From Frischella japonica (GTDB taxonomy: Bacteria; Pseudomonadota; Gammaproteobacteria; Enterobacterales; Orbaceae): DNA of 64,000 nucleotides. This document shows, piece after piece, positions 47,999-58,401 of the stretch (positions are counted from its first letter, which is position 1; each line of letters opens with the position of its first letter). The position numbers and the translations under genes are program-made. The notes beneath the pieces are model-generated. The model made no database searches, was not told the origin of the DNA, and saw nothing but the letters and a program-made list of their open reading frames with translations. The stretch is taken from contig NZ_JABURY010000018.1 of NCBI RefSeq assembly GCF_014489845.1, positions 62,001 through 126,000 on the forward strand, written 5' to 3'.

Positions 47999-48577
47999 CT
48001 AATGAGTATAATCATTAATACCAATAGGAAGCACTAATTCAGTTGCTACTCTATGCGCTGTTGATTGACCTAATAGAACAGTGATAATTTTTAATGCAAA
48101 ATCAATCGATGTTGCAGGACCTTGGCTTGTTAAAATTCGATAGGTTTCGTCATAATAAACACGATCATCTCGCCAGTTTTTAAATGCAGCTTTAGTACTA
48201 GGATAGCCCGTCATAGCTGCTTTCGGAAATAAATTATGATGTTGTAAAACCATTGCCGGTGTAGCACAAATTGCCGCTATGATTTTGCCTAGCGCATGAG
48301 TTTGTTTTAATTTTTCGATTACAGTGGGGCTATCACGAAAATTCTCCGCACCTTTCAAACCACCCGGTAATACCAGCACATCAAACACTTGATCCTTAAT
48401 TTCGGAAAAGGTTTTTTGCGCTAAAATTACGACACCACGCGAACAACGTATTTCACGTTCGTCAGTAATGCTAGCATAGGTCACTTCAATACCTGCGCGG
48501 GTTAGTAAATCGATTGTTGTTACTGCTTCTGTCTCTTCACAACCTTGTGAGAGTAGGACTAATACATTTTTTTTCAT
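47999..48577 (-). CDS. yajL: DJ-1/PfpI family protein deglycase/chaperone YajL
   Basis: A 192-aa DJ-1 superfamily protein involved in oxidative and carbonyl stress defence. The conserved acidic residue is in CEETEAVTTIDLL (Glu15 region) and the nucleophile Cys104 is in AAICATPAMVL. CSRGVVILA and LTSQGPATSIDFALKII match YajL closely. In E. coli it neighbours thiI; here thiI is about 7 kb away with the yddB operon between them. Confidence 0.93.
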   Translation of the reverse strand: MKKNVLVLLSQGCEETEAVTTIDLLTRAGIEVTYASITDEREIRCSRGVVILAQKTFSEIKDQVFDVLVLPGGLKGAENFRDSPTVIEKLKQTHALGKIIAAICATPAMVLQHHNLFPKAAMTGYPSTKAAFKNWRDDRVYYDETYRILTSQGPATSIDFALKIITVLLGQSTAHRVATELVLPIGINDYTH

Positions 48578-48640
48578 GATTGATACTTTAACCTTAAAAT
48601 AGGATACAAAATCACTTTAACAATGAAATTGTCACACGTT

Positions 48641-50020
48641 TTAATATGCTGTTTTCCCTGTAAAACCTTTTATAATTGTGAGCAAAATTATTCTTATGTC
48701 TAAATTTAAACTCCAATTCTGAATATATTCTAAATCATATTTTATCCGTTTTTCCATTTTATCTAAAGTGTCTGTTTCACCACGGTAACCATTGATTTGA
48801 GCCCATCCAGTTATACCCGGTTTTACTTTATGTCTTAACATATAACCTAAAATTTCCGTACGATATTGTTCATTGTGAATAACAGCATGCGGCCTTGGTC
48901 CCACAATTGACATATCACCAAATAATACATTAAAGAATTGCGGTAACTCATCTAAAGAGGTTCGACGTAAAAAAGCACCAATTTTAGTTAATCTTGGATC
49001 ATTTTTCGTCGCTTGTTTAACTTGATGGTCATTCTCCATCACTTTCATTGACCGAAATTTCCATACTTTGATAATTCTTCCATTCACTCCATAGCGATCT
49101 TGCTTAAATAACACAGGACCTTTTGACGTCAACTTAACGAGAATTGCAATAATGAACAGAAGCGGCGAAATGATTGTTAATATGATAATAGACCCTATAA
49201 TATCTTCAATTCTTTTCAACAATACGTTAAATCCTTTAAGTGGAGTATCATAAATAGAGACAATTGGAATATTGTTAATAGTGTGAATTCTTGATCTTAA
49301 TAAATCAAAAGTAAAAATATCAGGTAAGAAAATAACAGTACAAGTTGTATCTGCCAGTTTTCTGACTAAATCGACGAAAATCTTGTGGTGTTCAATAGAA
49401 TCAGCTATAAAAATTTGATCAAATACGCCTTTTTTTGCATCTTGTAATAATTGTTGTAAATCACCTTTACAATTAGAATCATTACAAGAATATATATTTT
49501 CTTCATAATATCTCGTAATGTTATATTTGGTCCATGGTATTTTTTTTAAGTTTAAAGATAATAATCTTCTTTGTGCTCTACTACCAACAAAAGTTACATT
49601 TAATACTTTTTGATTAATTCTATTATTTAAATACAATTCAAATAAAAAATGAATAATATAATAAATGATGACGGCAATTAGGAACCAAATAATTAGAATT
49701 TCATACGATATAGAAAAAATAGTCACACTTTTATAAAAAACGAAAGCCCCCCAAAAACTAAAACACCATATTTTTAGTAAATCAATAAATAACTCTTTGA
49801 GTTTACTAGCGAATAATGAATAGTAAAAATCTCGCATATTAGCAATAACTAAAAAAAAGATAACAACCATTAAACAAAAATTGCCATCAATTTTTTGATC
49901 ATATTTATCGAATAAATAATTTGTTATAATAAAACTAATAATAATAACTGCTATGTCAAGTAACATTTTGAAAACCGCAAAAGTAGGCATAGCAAAACGT
50001 GAAACTTTATTTTTTAACAT
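48641..50020 (-). CDS. wcaJ: Undecaprenyl-phosphate glycosyl-1-phosphate transferase, WcaJ-like
   Basis: Starts a polysaccharide repeat by moving a sugar-1-phosphate (glucose or galactose in known members) to undecaprenyl phosphate. The N-terminal half has four or five membrane helices and a nucleotide-sugar-binding-like fold (NVTFVGSRAQRRLLSLNL). The catalytic C-terminal domain has KVWKFRSM, RRTSLDELPQFFNVLFGDMSIVGPRP and GITGWAQINGYRGETDT. At 459 aa it is full length. It is the last gene of the minus-strand polysaccharide cluster, 60 bp before yajL. Confidence 0.92.
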   Translation of the reverse strand: MLKNKVSRFAMPTFAVFKMLLDIAVIIISFIITNYLFDKYDQKIDGNFCLMVVIFFLVIANMRDFYYSLFASKLKELFIDLLKIWCFSFWGAFVFYKSVTIFSISYEILIIWFLIAVIIYYIIHFLFELYLNNRINQKVLNVTFVGSRAQRRLLSLNLKKIPWTKYNITRYYEENIYSCNDSNCKGDLQQLLQDAKKGVFDQIFIADSIEHHKIFVDLVRKLADTTCTVIFLPDIFTFDLLRSRIHTINNIPIVSIYDTPLKGFNVLLKRIEDIIGSIIILTIISPLLFIIAILVKLTSKGPVLFKQDRYGVNGRIIKVWKFRSMKVMENDHQVKQATKNDPRLTKIGAFLRRTSLDELPQFFNVLFGDMSIVGPRPHAVIHNEQYRTEILGYMLRHKVKPGITGWAQINGYRGETDTLDKMEKRIKYDLEYIQNWSLNLDIRIILLTIIKGFTGKTAY

Positions 50021-50078
50021 ATTATAACCTCAACACAGAGTTTTAATTTCAATACTTCTTAGCTACTAAAATGTTTAT

Positions 50079-50944
50079 TTACAGTGATAACATTAACATT
50101 GTAACGATTTTATTTAGCGTATTATCCAGTTTACCTGGTATATAATTATAGTTACTGATATTTTTTTATCTAACACTGAATATGCAGGTCTTTTAACTAG
50201 TGCTGGATATTCATACGAGCTTAAAGCAGATAATTTTGGTAATTTTGGAATCATATTCAACTCATAAGCTTTGGAAATGATTAGTTTTGCAAAATCAAAC
50301 CAACTCATTACCTCATCACCACAATAATGATAAATCCCAGGTATATTATTTTGTTTAATTAACTGAATAATGCAATATGCTAAATCACCGGCATAAGTAG
50401 GACAACCAATTTGATCATTAACAATTTTTAATTCACTTCGTTCTTTAGCCAGTCGAAGCATCGTTTTGACAAAATTGTTGCCATATTGGCTAAATACCCA
50501 CGCAGTACGGATTATGGTTACATTCGGATTAACTTTTAAACATAATTGTTCACCCTGCAACTTGGTTTTACCATACACACCAAGAGGATTTGTTTGGTCT
50601 GTGGTCAGATACGGCTTAGTTTTTTCACCATCAAAAACATAGTCAGTTGAAATATGATAAAAACGCGCATTATTTTTATTAGCAGCAACCGCAAGATTAT
50701 AAGGACCTTGTGCATTAATTTTTCTGGCAATTACCGCTTCTGATTCAGCTTTATCAACTGCTGTATAAGCAGCTGCATTAACAATAACATCAGGTTGATA
50801 TTGTTTCACAAAAGATTCAACGTGTTCTGTATTAGTAATATCTAATACGTCATGATCAGCTGCTATTAATTGCCATTCATTAGGAACTATATCCTGGAAA
50901 CAACGTCCTAATTGACCATTGGCACCAGTTAATAAAACTTTCAC
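50079..50944 (-). pseudogene. rfbD: dTDP-4-dehydrorhamnose reductase with frameshifted C-terminus
   Basis: RmlD makes dTDP-L-rhamnose. The reading from a GTG at 50944 has the NAD-binding TGANGQLGRCF, STDYVFDG and YGKTKLQGEQ motifs, normal up to residue ~255. There an A7 run (T7 on the plus strand, 50161-50167) puts it out of frame, ending at 50114 after a nonsense tail. Adding one A restores NYNYIPGKLDNTLNKIV and a stop at 50079, the expected C-terminus of a 288-aa protein. It shares one base with the rfbC stop. A C-terminal change may or may not abolish activity; homopolymer slippage or a sequencing error are alternatives. Confidence 0.82.
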
Positions 50945-51471
50945 TACAATTCTCCTAATAATTTTCCAAGTTTATCTTTATCCGATAATAATGGACTTAA
51001 CATCGGCCAGTTAATATTAACTGTTGGATCATTCCACAATAAACAACCTTCATCATGGGGATTATAGTAATCAGTACATTTATATTCAAAATCAGCAATA
51101 TCAGAAATAACGACAAACCCATGGCTAATCCTGGTGGAATCCAAAATTGCGTTTTATTATTTTCAAACAAATTTACTCCTATCAATGTGGCGTATGTTGG
51201 TTAATCTTTAAGAATATCGACAGCAACGCCGAAAACTTCACCTCTAACGACTTGAACTAATTTATCTTGAGGATTCTTTTTTGAAAATGCAATCCACTTA
51301 ATACATTTTTTCGTGATCGGGAATGATTGTCCTGAACAAAATCGTAATCTATATTCAACATTTTTTGATAGCGACGTTTTTCAAATGTTTCTAAAAAAAA
51401 CCTCGCTCATCACCAAAAACTTTTGGCTGAATTATCTTAACATCTGCAATTGCGGTATCTATAACTTGCAT
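50944..51471 (-). pseudogene. rfbC: dTDP-4-dehydrorhamnose 3,5-epimerase, broken
   Basis: RmlC translation begins MQVIDTAIADVKIIQPKVFG at 51471 and ends SDKDKLGKLLGEL at 50944, but the reading is broken four times. A T8 run (near 51393) needs one more T, an A6 run (near 51277) needs one more A, an in-frame TAA replaces a codon in DILKD-PTYA (near 51203), and GCCATGG (near 51120) lacks a C, converting LAHGF to LAMGL. All the expected segments (ETFEKRRYQ, KNPQDKLVQVVRGEVFGVAVDI, ENNKTQFWIPPGLA, DFEYKCTDYYNPHDEGCLLWND) are otherwise recognisable, so the loss is recent. Confidence 0.9.
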
Positions 51472-51476
51472 TAGTT

Positions 51477-52340
51477 TTATTCTCCTAACAATCTATATAG
51501 ATATTGACCATATTCAATTTTATTGAGTCTATTAGCTGCATCCCTTAGCTGATCTTGATTTAACCATTTATTATTAAATGCTATTTCTTCTAAACAGGCG
51601 ATTTTCATTCCCTGGCGTTTTTCAACTGTATGAATAAATTGGGACACTTCGATCAGGCTATCGTGTGTACCGGTGTCTAACCAAGCAAATCCTCGGTCTA
51701 GCATTTCAACATTTAATTGATCTTCCTCAAGATACATTTGATTTAGGGTGCTAATTTCTAGTTCGTCTCTGGCTGATGGTTTAACCTGTTTAGCTAAATC
51801 TACAACTTGATTATCATAGAAATATAATCCAGTAACAGCCCAGTTTGATTTTGGTTTTGCTGGTTTTTCCTCAATAGAAAGTGCCTTGAAATTTTTATCA
51901 AACTCAACTACCCCAAAACGTTGAGGATCGGTGACTTGATAGCCAAATATAGTCGCACCTTCTTTTCTATTAGCAGCTTGAAGAAGTTTTTTACCAAAAC
52001 TTTGCCCAAAATAAATATTATCATCTAATACCAAACTACAATTATCTCTATCGATAAATTCTTCCCCTAAGATGAAAGTTTGAGCTAAACCATCTGGGCT
52101 AGGTTAAACATAATTAAAATTAACCCCAAATTCACCACCATTACCTAAAAGGCGTTTAAAACCGTCAATATCATCGGGTGTAGAAATAATTAATATATCT
52201 CGGATTCCTGATAACATTAAAAATGATATTGGATAATATACTATCGGCTTATCATATATTGGCAGTAGTTGCTTAGAAGTACCTCTCGTTATCGGATGCA
52301 AGCGGGTTCCAGTACCACCGGCCGAAACTATCCCTTTCAT
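51477..52340 (-). pseudogene. rfbA: Glucose-1-phosphate thymidylyltransferase interrupted by one stop codon
   Basis: RmlA makes dTDP-glucose. The N-terminal part ([25 protein letters not shown]) and the C-terminal part ([10 protein letters not shown] ... [15 protein letters not shown]) lie in one frame, separated by a single TAA at 52104-52106 where relatives have Gln (NFNYV[25 protein letters not shown]). All other residues are intact, so this is a point nonsense mutation (CAA to TAA). Unless suppressed, the protein ends at residue 78 of ~287. It lies 5 bp before rfbC and 20 bp after rfbB. Confidence 0.9.
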
Positions 52341-52360
52341 TAAATACCTCCAATATTACT

Positions 52361-53416
52361 TTAATCTAATGTGATATTCCTATACGATCCATCTAAAATA
52401 GCCTGCCACCAATCTTGATTATTGAGAAACCATTCTACTGTTTTACGTAATCCGGTTTCGAAGGTTTCCTCTGGCATCCAATTTAATTCTTGATGAATCT
52501 TTGTGGCGTCAATAGCATAACGTGCATCGTGACCAGGTCTATCGGTGACGAATGTAATAAGCTCATGATAGCTGTTAATATTATTCGGATGTTTTGGACA
52601 TAATTCATCTAATAACGAACAAATTGATTTAACCACATCAATATTCTTTTGTTCATTATGACCACCAATATTGTAAGTTTCACCAATTTCTCCCTTAGTA
52701 ACAACCATATATAATGCACGAGCATGATCATCAACATATAACCAGTCGCGAATCTGTTGACCATCACCATAAACAGGTAAAGGTTTTCCTTGTAAAGCAT
52801 TTAGGATGGTCAACGGAATTAATTTTTCAGGAAAATGGTAAGGTCCGTAATTATTGGAACAATTTGTGACAATTGTCGGTAAACTATATGTACGTAACCA
52901 AGCACGCACTAAATGATCACCAGATGCTTTTGAAGCTGAATAAGGACTACTCGGTGCATAAGGCGTCGTTTCAGTAAATAAGTCTGTTGTACCATGTAAA
53001 TCACCATATACCTCGTCGGTGGATATGTGATGGAATCGAAATAACGCTTTTTTACTCGGATCCAAAGTGTGAAAATAGCTACGAGCTGCCTCAAGCATAT
53101 TATAAGTACCAATAATATTGGTTTGTATAAACGCATCTGGACCATCAATAGAGCGATCTACATGACTTTCTGCTGCTAAGTGCATAACAGCATCTGGCTG
53201 GAATTGTTCGAAAATCTTTTTTAACTGTTCAAGATGACAAATATCAACGTGTGCAAATTGAAAACGATCGTTACCTTGAAATTGCTTCAAAGAGGCTAAA
53301 TTGCCTGCATAAGTAAGCTTATCAACCACTACAACCTTATCATCTGTTTTTTGTAAAACATAACGTACGACGGCTGAACCAATGAAACCAGCACCACCAG
53401 TTATTAAGATTTTCAT
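52361..53416 (-). CDS. rfbB: dTDP-glucose 4,6-dehydratase
   Basis: RmlB, step two of dTDP-rhamnose synthesis. The NAD-binding [11 protein letters not shown] motif is at the N-terminus; the catalytic Thr-Asp-Glu (STDEVYGD, residues 133-135) and YSASK (Tyr159, Lys163) are intact. It is 351 aa, full length. It is the only undamaged gene of the rml set here. The orphan product could feed other dTDP-6-deoxyhexose pathways, but no such gene is in the window. Confidence 0.95.
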   Translation of the reverse strand: MKILITGGAGFIGSAVVRYVLQKTDDKVVVVDKLTYAGNLASLKQFQGNDRFQFAHVDICHLEQLKKIFEQFQPDAVMHLAAESHVDRSIDGPDAFIQTNIIGTYNMLEAARSYFHTLDPSKKALFRFHHISTDEVYGDLHGTTDLFTETTPYAPSSPYSASKASGDHLVRAWLRTYSLPTIVTNCSNNYGPYHFPEKLIPLTILNALQGKPLPVYGDGQQIRDWLYVDDHARALYMVVTKGEIGETYNIGGHNEQKNIDVVKSICSLLDELCPKHPNNINSYHELITFVTDRPGHDARYAIDATKIHQELNWMPEETFETGLRKTVEWFLNNQDWWQAILDGSYRNITLD

Positions 53417-53438
53417 TTTAGTTACCTTGCGTTAAAAA

Positions 53439-54809
53439 TTACATTAACGATAAAAGTTGTTGGAGTTTTTCTTCCATTAATTGCTTATTTCCACGTGCTT
53501 CTACATTTAGTCGAACAACAGGTTCAGTATTGGAAACTCGAAGATTAAATCGCCAATCAGCAAAATCCATACTTAACCCATCAGTCATATCAATAGTATG
53601 AGGTACAGATAAAAATTGCTGTTTCACCAATTCAATGGCTTGATCTGGATTGGTTAAAACTCTATTGATTTCACCTGAAACAGGATAAGCTTTAATACGT
53701 TGATTAACTAACAAACTCAATGGTTGTTTTTTTACACATAATAATTCAGTTACTAATAACCAAGGGATCATACCACTATCACAGTAAGCAAAATCACGAA
53801 AATAGTGATGTGCGCTCATTTCTCCACCATAAATAGCATCTTCCGTGCGCATTCTTTCTTTTATAAAAGCATGGCCTGTTTTTGATTGAATGGGTATACC
53901 ACCATTTTTTTCAACAACTTCAATTGTATTCCATGTTAATCTTGGATCATGGATAATCTTTGCACCATGCTCTTTTAATAAAAATGATTCTGCTAATAAA
54001 CCAACTATGTAATAACCTTCAATAAACTGCCCTTTTTCGTCAAATAAGAAACATCTGTCAAAATCGCCGTCAAAAGCAATGCCCATATCTGCATTGTTAT
54101 TGATCACAGCTTGCCGAGTATCTTCGCGACATTCAGGTAATAATGGATTAGGAATACCATGAGGAAAATGCCCATTAGGTTCATGATGAACTTTTATAAA
54201 TTCAATAGGTATATTTTCTAGCTTAAAACGTTGTTCAATAGCATCGATCACATGGCCTGCTACACCATTCCCTGAATTGATAACTAATTTTAGCTTTTTA
54301 TTTAAATTATCTCGTTTAATATAACTCATCAAGTGATCGATATAAGGTTTAATAATATCAATTTTTTGATACTTTCCTCTTGTAACAACATTGATAAATC
54401 GCCCTTTTTCAGCTAATGCACGTATCTCATTTAATCCTGTATCACCACTAATAGGTTTAGCATTTTCGCGCACTAGTTTCATCCCATTATAATCAATTGG
54501 ATTATGACTTGCCGTTACTTCAATACCACCGTCAACCCCCAAATAAAAAGTTGCAAAGTAGACCTCTTCAGTACCAACTTGCCCAATATCAATAACATCG
54601 ACGCCTGCATCTTGTAGACCTTTCGCTAATGCCATTTTTAACGATTCACTAGTCAAACGTACATCACTACCAACTACAACTTTTTTGGCCTGTAAATATT
54701 CGCCATAAGCACGTCCAATGCGATAAGCAATATCTTCATTTAACTGTATACCCAACTTTCCTCGGATATCATATGCTTTAAAACAAGTTAGTTCCTCATG
54801 AGTATTCAT
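53439..54809 (-). CDS. manB: Phosphomannomutase
   Basis: Converts mannose-6-phosphate to mannose-1-phosphate for GDP-mannose. It resembles CpsG/Man[15 protein letters not shown] at the N-terminus, the phosphoserine loop [14 protein letters not shown], metal-binding DGDFDRC, and [12 protein letters not shown] in the sugar-binding domain. The ATG at 54809 gives 456 aa, as in the E. coli enzyme, and has GGA about 10 bases upstream; an ATG 30 codons earlier would overlap manC. It follows manC by 25 bp. Confidence 0.93.
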   Translation of the reverse strand: MNTHEELTCFKAYDIRGKLGIQLNEDIAYRIGRAYGEYLQAKKVVVGSDVRLTSESLKMALAKGLQDAGVDVIDIGQVGTEEVYFATFYLGVDGGIEVTASHNPIDYNGMKLVRENAKPISGDTGLNEIRALAEKGRFINVVTRGKYQKIDIIKPYIDHLMSYIKRDNLNKKLKLVINSGNGVAGHVIDAIEQRFKLENIPIEFIKVHHEPNGHFPHGIPNPLLPECREDTRQAVINNNADMGIAFDGDFDRCFLFDEKGQFIEGYYIVGLLAESFLLKEHGAKIIHDPRLTWNTIEVVEKNGGIPIQSKTGHAFIKERMRTEDAIYGGEMSAHHYFRDFAYCDSGMIPWLLVTELLCVKKQPLSLLVNQRIKAYPVSGEINRVLTNPDQAIELVKQQFLSVPHTIDMTDGLSMDFADWRFNLRVSNTEPVVRLNVEARGNKQLMEEKLQQLLSLM

Positions 54810-54834
54810 TTTTGACATTCCATATATAAACTTA

Positions 54835-56247
54835 TTAATAAAAATCTTCAAATCGAATGATATCATCATCACATAAATATCGACCGGATTGAATTTCAAT
54901 CAATTCAAGATCAATTTTACCGATATTTTCAATCGCATGTTTTTGCCCCAAAGGGATATAAACAGACTGATTTTCGATCAACAATTGAGATTTTCTACCA
55001 ATTGTGACTTTAGCAGTTCCCGACACTACGACCCAATGTTCAGAACGATGGTGATGCAACTGTAATGATATTTTACCACCAGGTTTAACTTTGGTATTTC
55101 TTACTTTATAAAATTTATCACTATCAATTAAATCTGTTTTACCCCATGGTCGGTAGGATTCGCGATTATCGCGATATTCGATACGATCACTCTGTTTTAA
55201 TTTTTCAATAACTTGTTTGACGTCTTGAGATTGCTCTTTATGCATGACCAATACCGCATCTTTGGTCTCAATAATAATTAAATTGTTAATCCCAACCGTA
55301 GCCACCAATTTATTTTCGGAGCGGATATAACTATCATTGGTATTTATAGCAATGACATCGCCTTGAATAACATTGTTGCTATCATCTTTTTTACTCATTT
55401 CCCATAGTGATAACCAACTTCCTACATCACTCCATTGTGCATCCATTGGCACTACAACAGCATCTTGTGTATGTTCCATCACAGCATAATCAATAGAATT
55501 AGAGGGACATTTTTCAAATTCTGTTTTATCCAAACGAATGAAATCCAAATCAATAGATTGATGGCATAATGCAAGTTTGCAATGTGTTAAGATTTCAGGA
55601 CAATATTTTTCTAACTCATCTAAATAACGCTGTGCTTTAAATATAAACATTCCGCTATTCCATAAAAATTGCCTTGATTGGAGGTAATCTTTAGCCGTTT
55701 CCAAATTAGGTTTTTCAACAAAATTTGCTACATCAAAGGTGGTTGCTGATACTTTTTTGCCCTTTTTGATATAACCATATCCTGTTTCAGGGTAAGTTGG
55801 TATGACACCAAACGTTACTAATTTATCATTACTTGCATGAACAACTGCATCTCGAATCGCGTTATAGAATGCCAATTCATTACGAATAACATGGTCAGCC
55901 GCTAATACCAATAAAATACCATTAGGATCTTTGCGCATAACTTCAAGTGCAGCTAAAGCTACAGCAGGTGCGGTATTGCGTCCACAAGGTTCTAAAATAA
56001 TATTATTCGCTAATTGATCAATTTCTCTTAGCTGTTCAGCAACAACAAAACGATGTTCCTCATTACAAATGATTAAAGGATTTGAGCGATTTTCTAATCC
56101 ATGTAAACGCTTAATTGTGGCCTGTAACATGGTATCTTCGCCAAACAATTGGATAAATTGCTTAGGATAAGATTCTCGTGATAATGGCCATAGCCTACTA
56201 CCGGTACCACCTGCCATTATGATAGGATATATTTTATTCATTATCAT
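54835..56247 (-). CDS. manC: Mannose-1-phosphate guanylyltransferase / phosphomannose isomerase-type
   Basis: Makes GDP-mannose. The nucleotidyltransferase signature [19 protein letters not shown] is at the start; [12 protein letters not shown] and [12 protein letters not shown] follow. The C-terminal cupin ([32 protein letters not shown]) is the isomerase-like domain of bifunctional ManC. It is 470 aa. Its start overlaps the end of the upstream glycosyltransferase by 4 bp. The E. coli cps/rfb orthologue is cpsB/manC. Confidence 0.94.
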   Translation of the reverse strand: MIMNKIYPIIMAGGTGSRLWPLSRESYPKQFIQLFGEDTMLQATIKRLHGLENRSNPLIICNEEHRFVVAEQLREIDQLANNIILEPCGRNTAPAVALAALEVMRKDPNGILLVLAADHVIRNELAFYNAIRDAVVHASNDKLVTFGVIPTYPETGYGYIKKGKKVSATTFDVANFVEKPNLETAKDYLQSRQFLWNSGMFIFKAQRYLDELEKYCPEILTHCKLALCHQSIDLDFIRLDKTEFEKCPSNSIDYAVMEHTQDAVVVPMDAQWSDVGSWLSLWEMSKKDDSNNVIQGDVIAINTNDSYIRSENKLVATVGINNLIIIETKDAVLVMHKEQSQDVKQVIEKLKQSDRIEYRDNRESYRPWGKTDLIDSDKFYKVRNTKVKPGGKISLQLHHHRSEHWVVVSGTAKVTIGRKSQLLIENQSVYIPLGQKHAIENIGKIDLELIEIQSGRYLCDDDIIRFEDFY

Positions 56248-57332
56248 TTACTCTTTGAAATTAATTCAATATATAAATCATCAACTAATTTATTCATCGT
56301 TAGCGCCGAAAAACGTGATGTAACAAAATCAATGCAATGCTTTTTCATCAAACGCCAATCATCTTCCGTTTTACTATTTAATAAGTTAATGATACTTAAC
56401 ATGTCACTTTCAAAATCAAATAAATATCCAGTGTTGCCATTATTAACCACTTCTGGTAGTGCACTACAGTTGTTTGCCAAAACCGGTAAACCAAAACTCT
56501 CAGCTTCTACTGCAACCAACCCAAATGATTCCCAACGACTTGGCATTACTAACACCATTGAATGCTGAAAATAAGGTATAATAGATTGATAATTCAGCCA
56601 ACCTAAGTAATTGACATTATCTGCCTTTAAACGTTCTACATTTTCGTGAACACTATCTCCGATAATCGTAAATTGAAATTGGTGCTTGTCTAACCTTTTA
56701 ATTAATTCAATTAAATAATCATAACCTTTTTGCCGGTCAAAACGACCAACAAATAATATTTTCTTTTTATGATTACAAGGGTCATATGGTGAAACCGTGT
56801 CACAACGAATAAAATCAATACCATTGTATATGACGCATAATTTGGCACGATTTATGCCATAATTAATAGCTTGCTGCTGTTCAAAATAGCTAGTACAGAT
56901 AATTCGATGGGTGATAAATTGTAAACAACGTTCAATAACAGCGTAACAACGGACTTTAAAACTGGTCGTCGCCATCAAAAATGAAAAAGCATGCGGACAA
57001 TAAATAACAATCGGTCGCTGAATGGGATATAAAAATATTAATGAAATTCGACAAATTAAGCCAGCAAAACTACTGTGGATATGAATGATAGCAGGTTTAT
57101 TTTTAAGTACTAAAACAATAAAATTTTTTAATAAAGATAGCAAGGATAAGCAATTTCGACCGGTGCGCTGAAACAAATATTTTTTTCCTTCCGGAACATG
57201 AGCCAATTCTTCTGCTTGACTATCAGGCACCAATACACTGACATCATATTTTTTTGCTTGATAAGCAACCAGTTGTTGCATGACTGAAGCAACTCCGCCC
57301 TTAATTGTTTCAGCAACATGTAGGATTTTCAT
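56244..57332 (-). CDS. Glycosyltransferase family 4
   Basis: A GT-B fold retaining glycosyltransferase, 362 aa. The N-terminal MKILHVAETIKGGVASVMQQL and VLVPDSQAEEL match acceptor-side GT4 domains. The donor domain has KKILFVGRFDRQKGYDYLIE and the EX7E motif PSRWESFGLVAVEAE. A hydrophobic patch near residues 90-110 may associate with the membrane. It lies between manC and another GT4 gene (3 bp gap), so it probably adds mannose or another sugar to the lipid-linked repeat; the donor is unproven. Confidence 0.85.
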   Translation of the reverse strand: MKILHVAETIKGGVASVMQQLVAYQAKKYDVSVLVPDSQAEELAHVPEGKKYLFQRTGRNCLSLLSLLKNFIVLVLKNKPAIIHIHSSFAGLICRISLIFLYPIQRPIVIYCPHAFSFLMATTSFKVRCYAVIERCLQFITHRIICTSYFEQQQAINYGINRAKLCVIYNGIDFIRCDTVSPYDPCNHKKKILFVGRFDRQKGYDYLIELIKRLDKHQFQFTIIGDSVHENVERLKADNVNYLGWLNYQSIIPYFQHSMVLVMPSRWESFGLVAVEAESFGLPVLANNCSALPEVVNNGNTGYLFDFESDMLSIINLLNSKTEDDWRLMKKHCIDFVTSRFSALTMNKLVDDLYIELISKSK

Positions 57333-57335
57333 TAC

Positions 57336-58385
57336 TTATTCCTGGCTCATTAGTTGGTTAATGGTATCATTTAAAATTTGAGCAGAATCAGCCCAAGAAA
57401 ATCTTGCCACATTCTGTAAACCTTTGGTTACTAATCCTTTGTATAATTGTTTATCTTGAAGTAAAAGATTTATTTTTTCTTTAATATCATTAACATCTTT
57501 TGGATTAAAATAAATCACACTGTCGCCTAATACTTCTGGCATGACTGACAAATTAGATGAGATAACTGGGCAACCACATGCCTGAGCTTCTAATGGTGGA
57601 ATACCAAATCCTTCATATAATGAAGGAAAAACGAAGGCATAAGCATTTTGATAAAGTTCGATCAACTGTTCATCTGAAACACGACCTAAAAAATTAATGT
57701 TTTTTTCATTTTGATATTGAATAGCAATCGAACCTTTATTTCCCACAATTTTCAATTTCAATGTAGGATGATTAAGCAATAAAAAAGCTTTTACTAACGA
57801 CTCGAAATTCTTATGTGAAAAATCAGAAGAAACCGCTAATAAATATAGTTCATTATGATGATTATCATAATGTGGTCTAAACTTTTTATCAACAGCATTG
57901 TAAATTACCTTAATATCACGATGATATTTTGGATAAAAATACAAAATCTCTTGCTTAGAAAATTGGCTAACAGTTAAAATTTTCTTTGCTCGTTTAATAA
58001 GGTTCGGCACCATTAATTTATAAAATAAACCAAATCCCAATGAAACAGTTTTAGGGTAACGTTTAAATATTACATCATGCAATACAATAATATTGTTTTT
58101 ATAAAAAATAGGTGCTCGATTACATAAATTAATTAATAGATGATTGCCCTGTTTCTTGAGGAATTTTGGTAGTTCAATTTGTTCCCAGTAAAAACCATTT
58201 TTTTTACCTACTACTTGTACAGGAAAAGATCTTTCTAAAATAGCAATGTTTTCCACATTCGGTACTAAAAATACAAGGTCATGACGTAGCTTTAATAACT
58301 CCTGACAAATCTCTAAAGCAAAGCGTTGTACGCCTGTCATATTTTGAGTTAAAAAACGAGCATTAACATATACTTTCATAGCCAT
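57336..58385 (-). CDS. Glycosyltransferase family 4
   Basis: A second GT4 enzyme, 349 aa. NARFLTQNMTGVQRFALEICQEL at the N-terminus is typical of mannosyltransferase-like GT4 proteins, and the EX7E motif is in PSLYEGFGIPPLEAQACGCPVI. The gene starts at an ATG with AGGA 9 bases upstream; a second ATG two codons later is possible. It is 16 bp after the polymerase gene. Confidence 0.85.
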   Translation of the reverse strand: MAMKVYVNARFLTQNMTGVQRFALEICQELLKLRHDLVFLVPNVENIAILERSFPVQVVGKKNGFYWEQIELPKFLKKQGNHLLINLCNRAPIFYKNNIIVLHDVIFKRYPKTVSLGFGLFYKLMVPNLIKRAKKILTVSQFSKQEILYFYPKYHRDIKVIYNAVDKKFRPHYDNHHNELYLLAVSSDFSHKNFESLVKAFLLLNHPTLKLKIVGNKGSIAIQYQNEKNINFLGRVSDEQLIELYQNAYAFVFPSLYEGFGIPPLEAQACGCPVISSNLSVMPEVLGDSVIYFNPKDVNDIKEKINLLLQDKQLYKGLVTKGLQNVARFSWADSAQILNDTINQLMSQE

Positions 58386-58401
58386 TATATTTTTTCCTAA
58401 T

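Noticed and set aside
50079-52340. Treating all rml lesions as sequencing errors
   Set aside because: Two of the lesions are in-frame substitutions to TAA, not homopolymer indels, and long AT-rich genes elsewhere in the window are error free. Error cannot be fully excluded for the individual indels.
54810-54899. N-terminal extension of phosphomannomutase
   Set aside because: The extra 30 residues overlap manC and have no family match; the ATG at 54809 gives the standard length.
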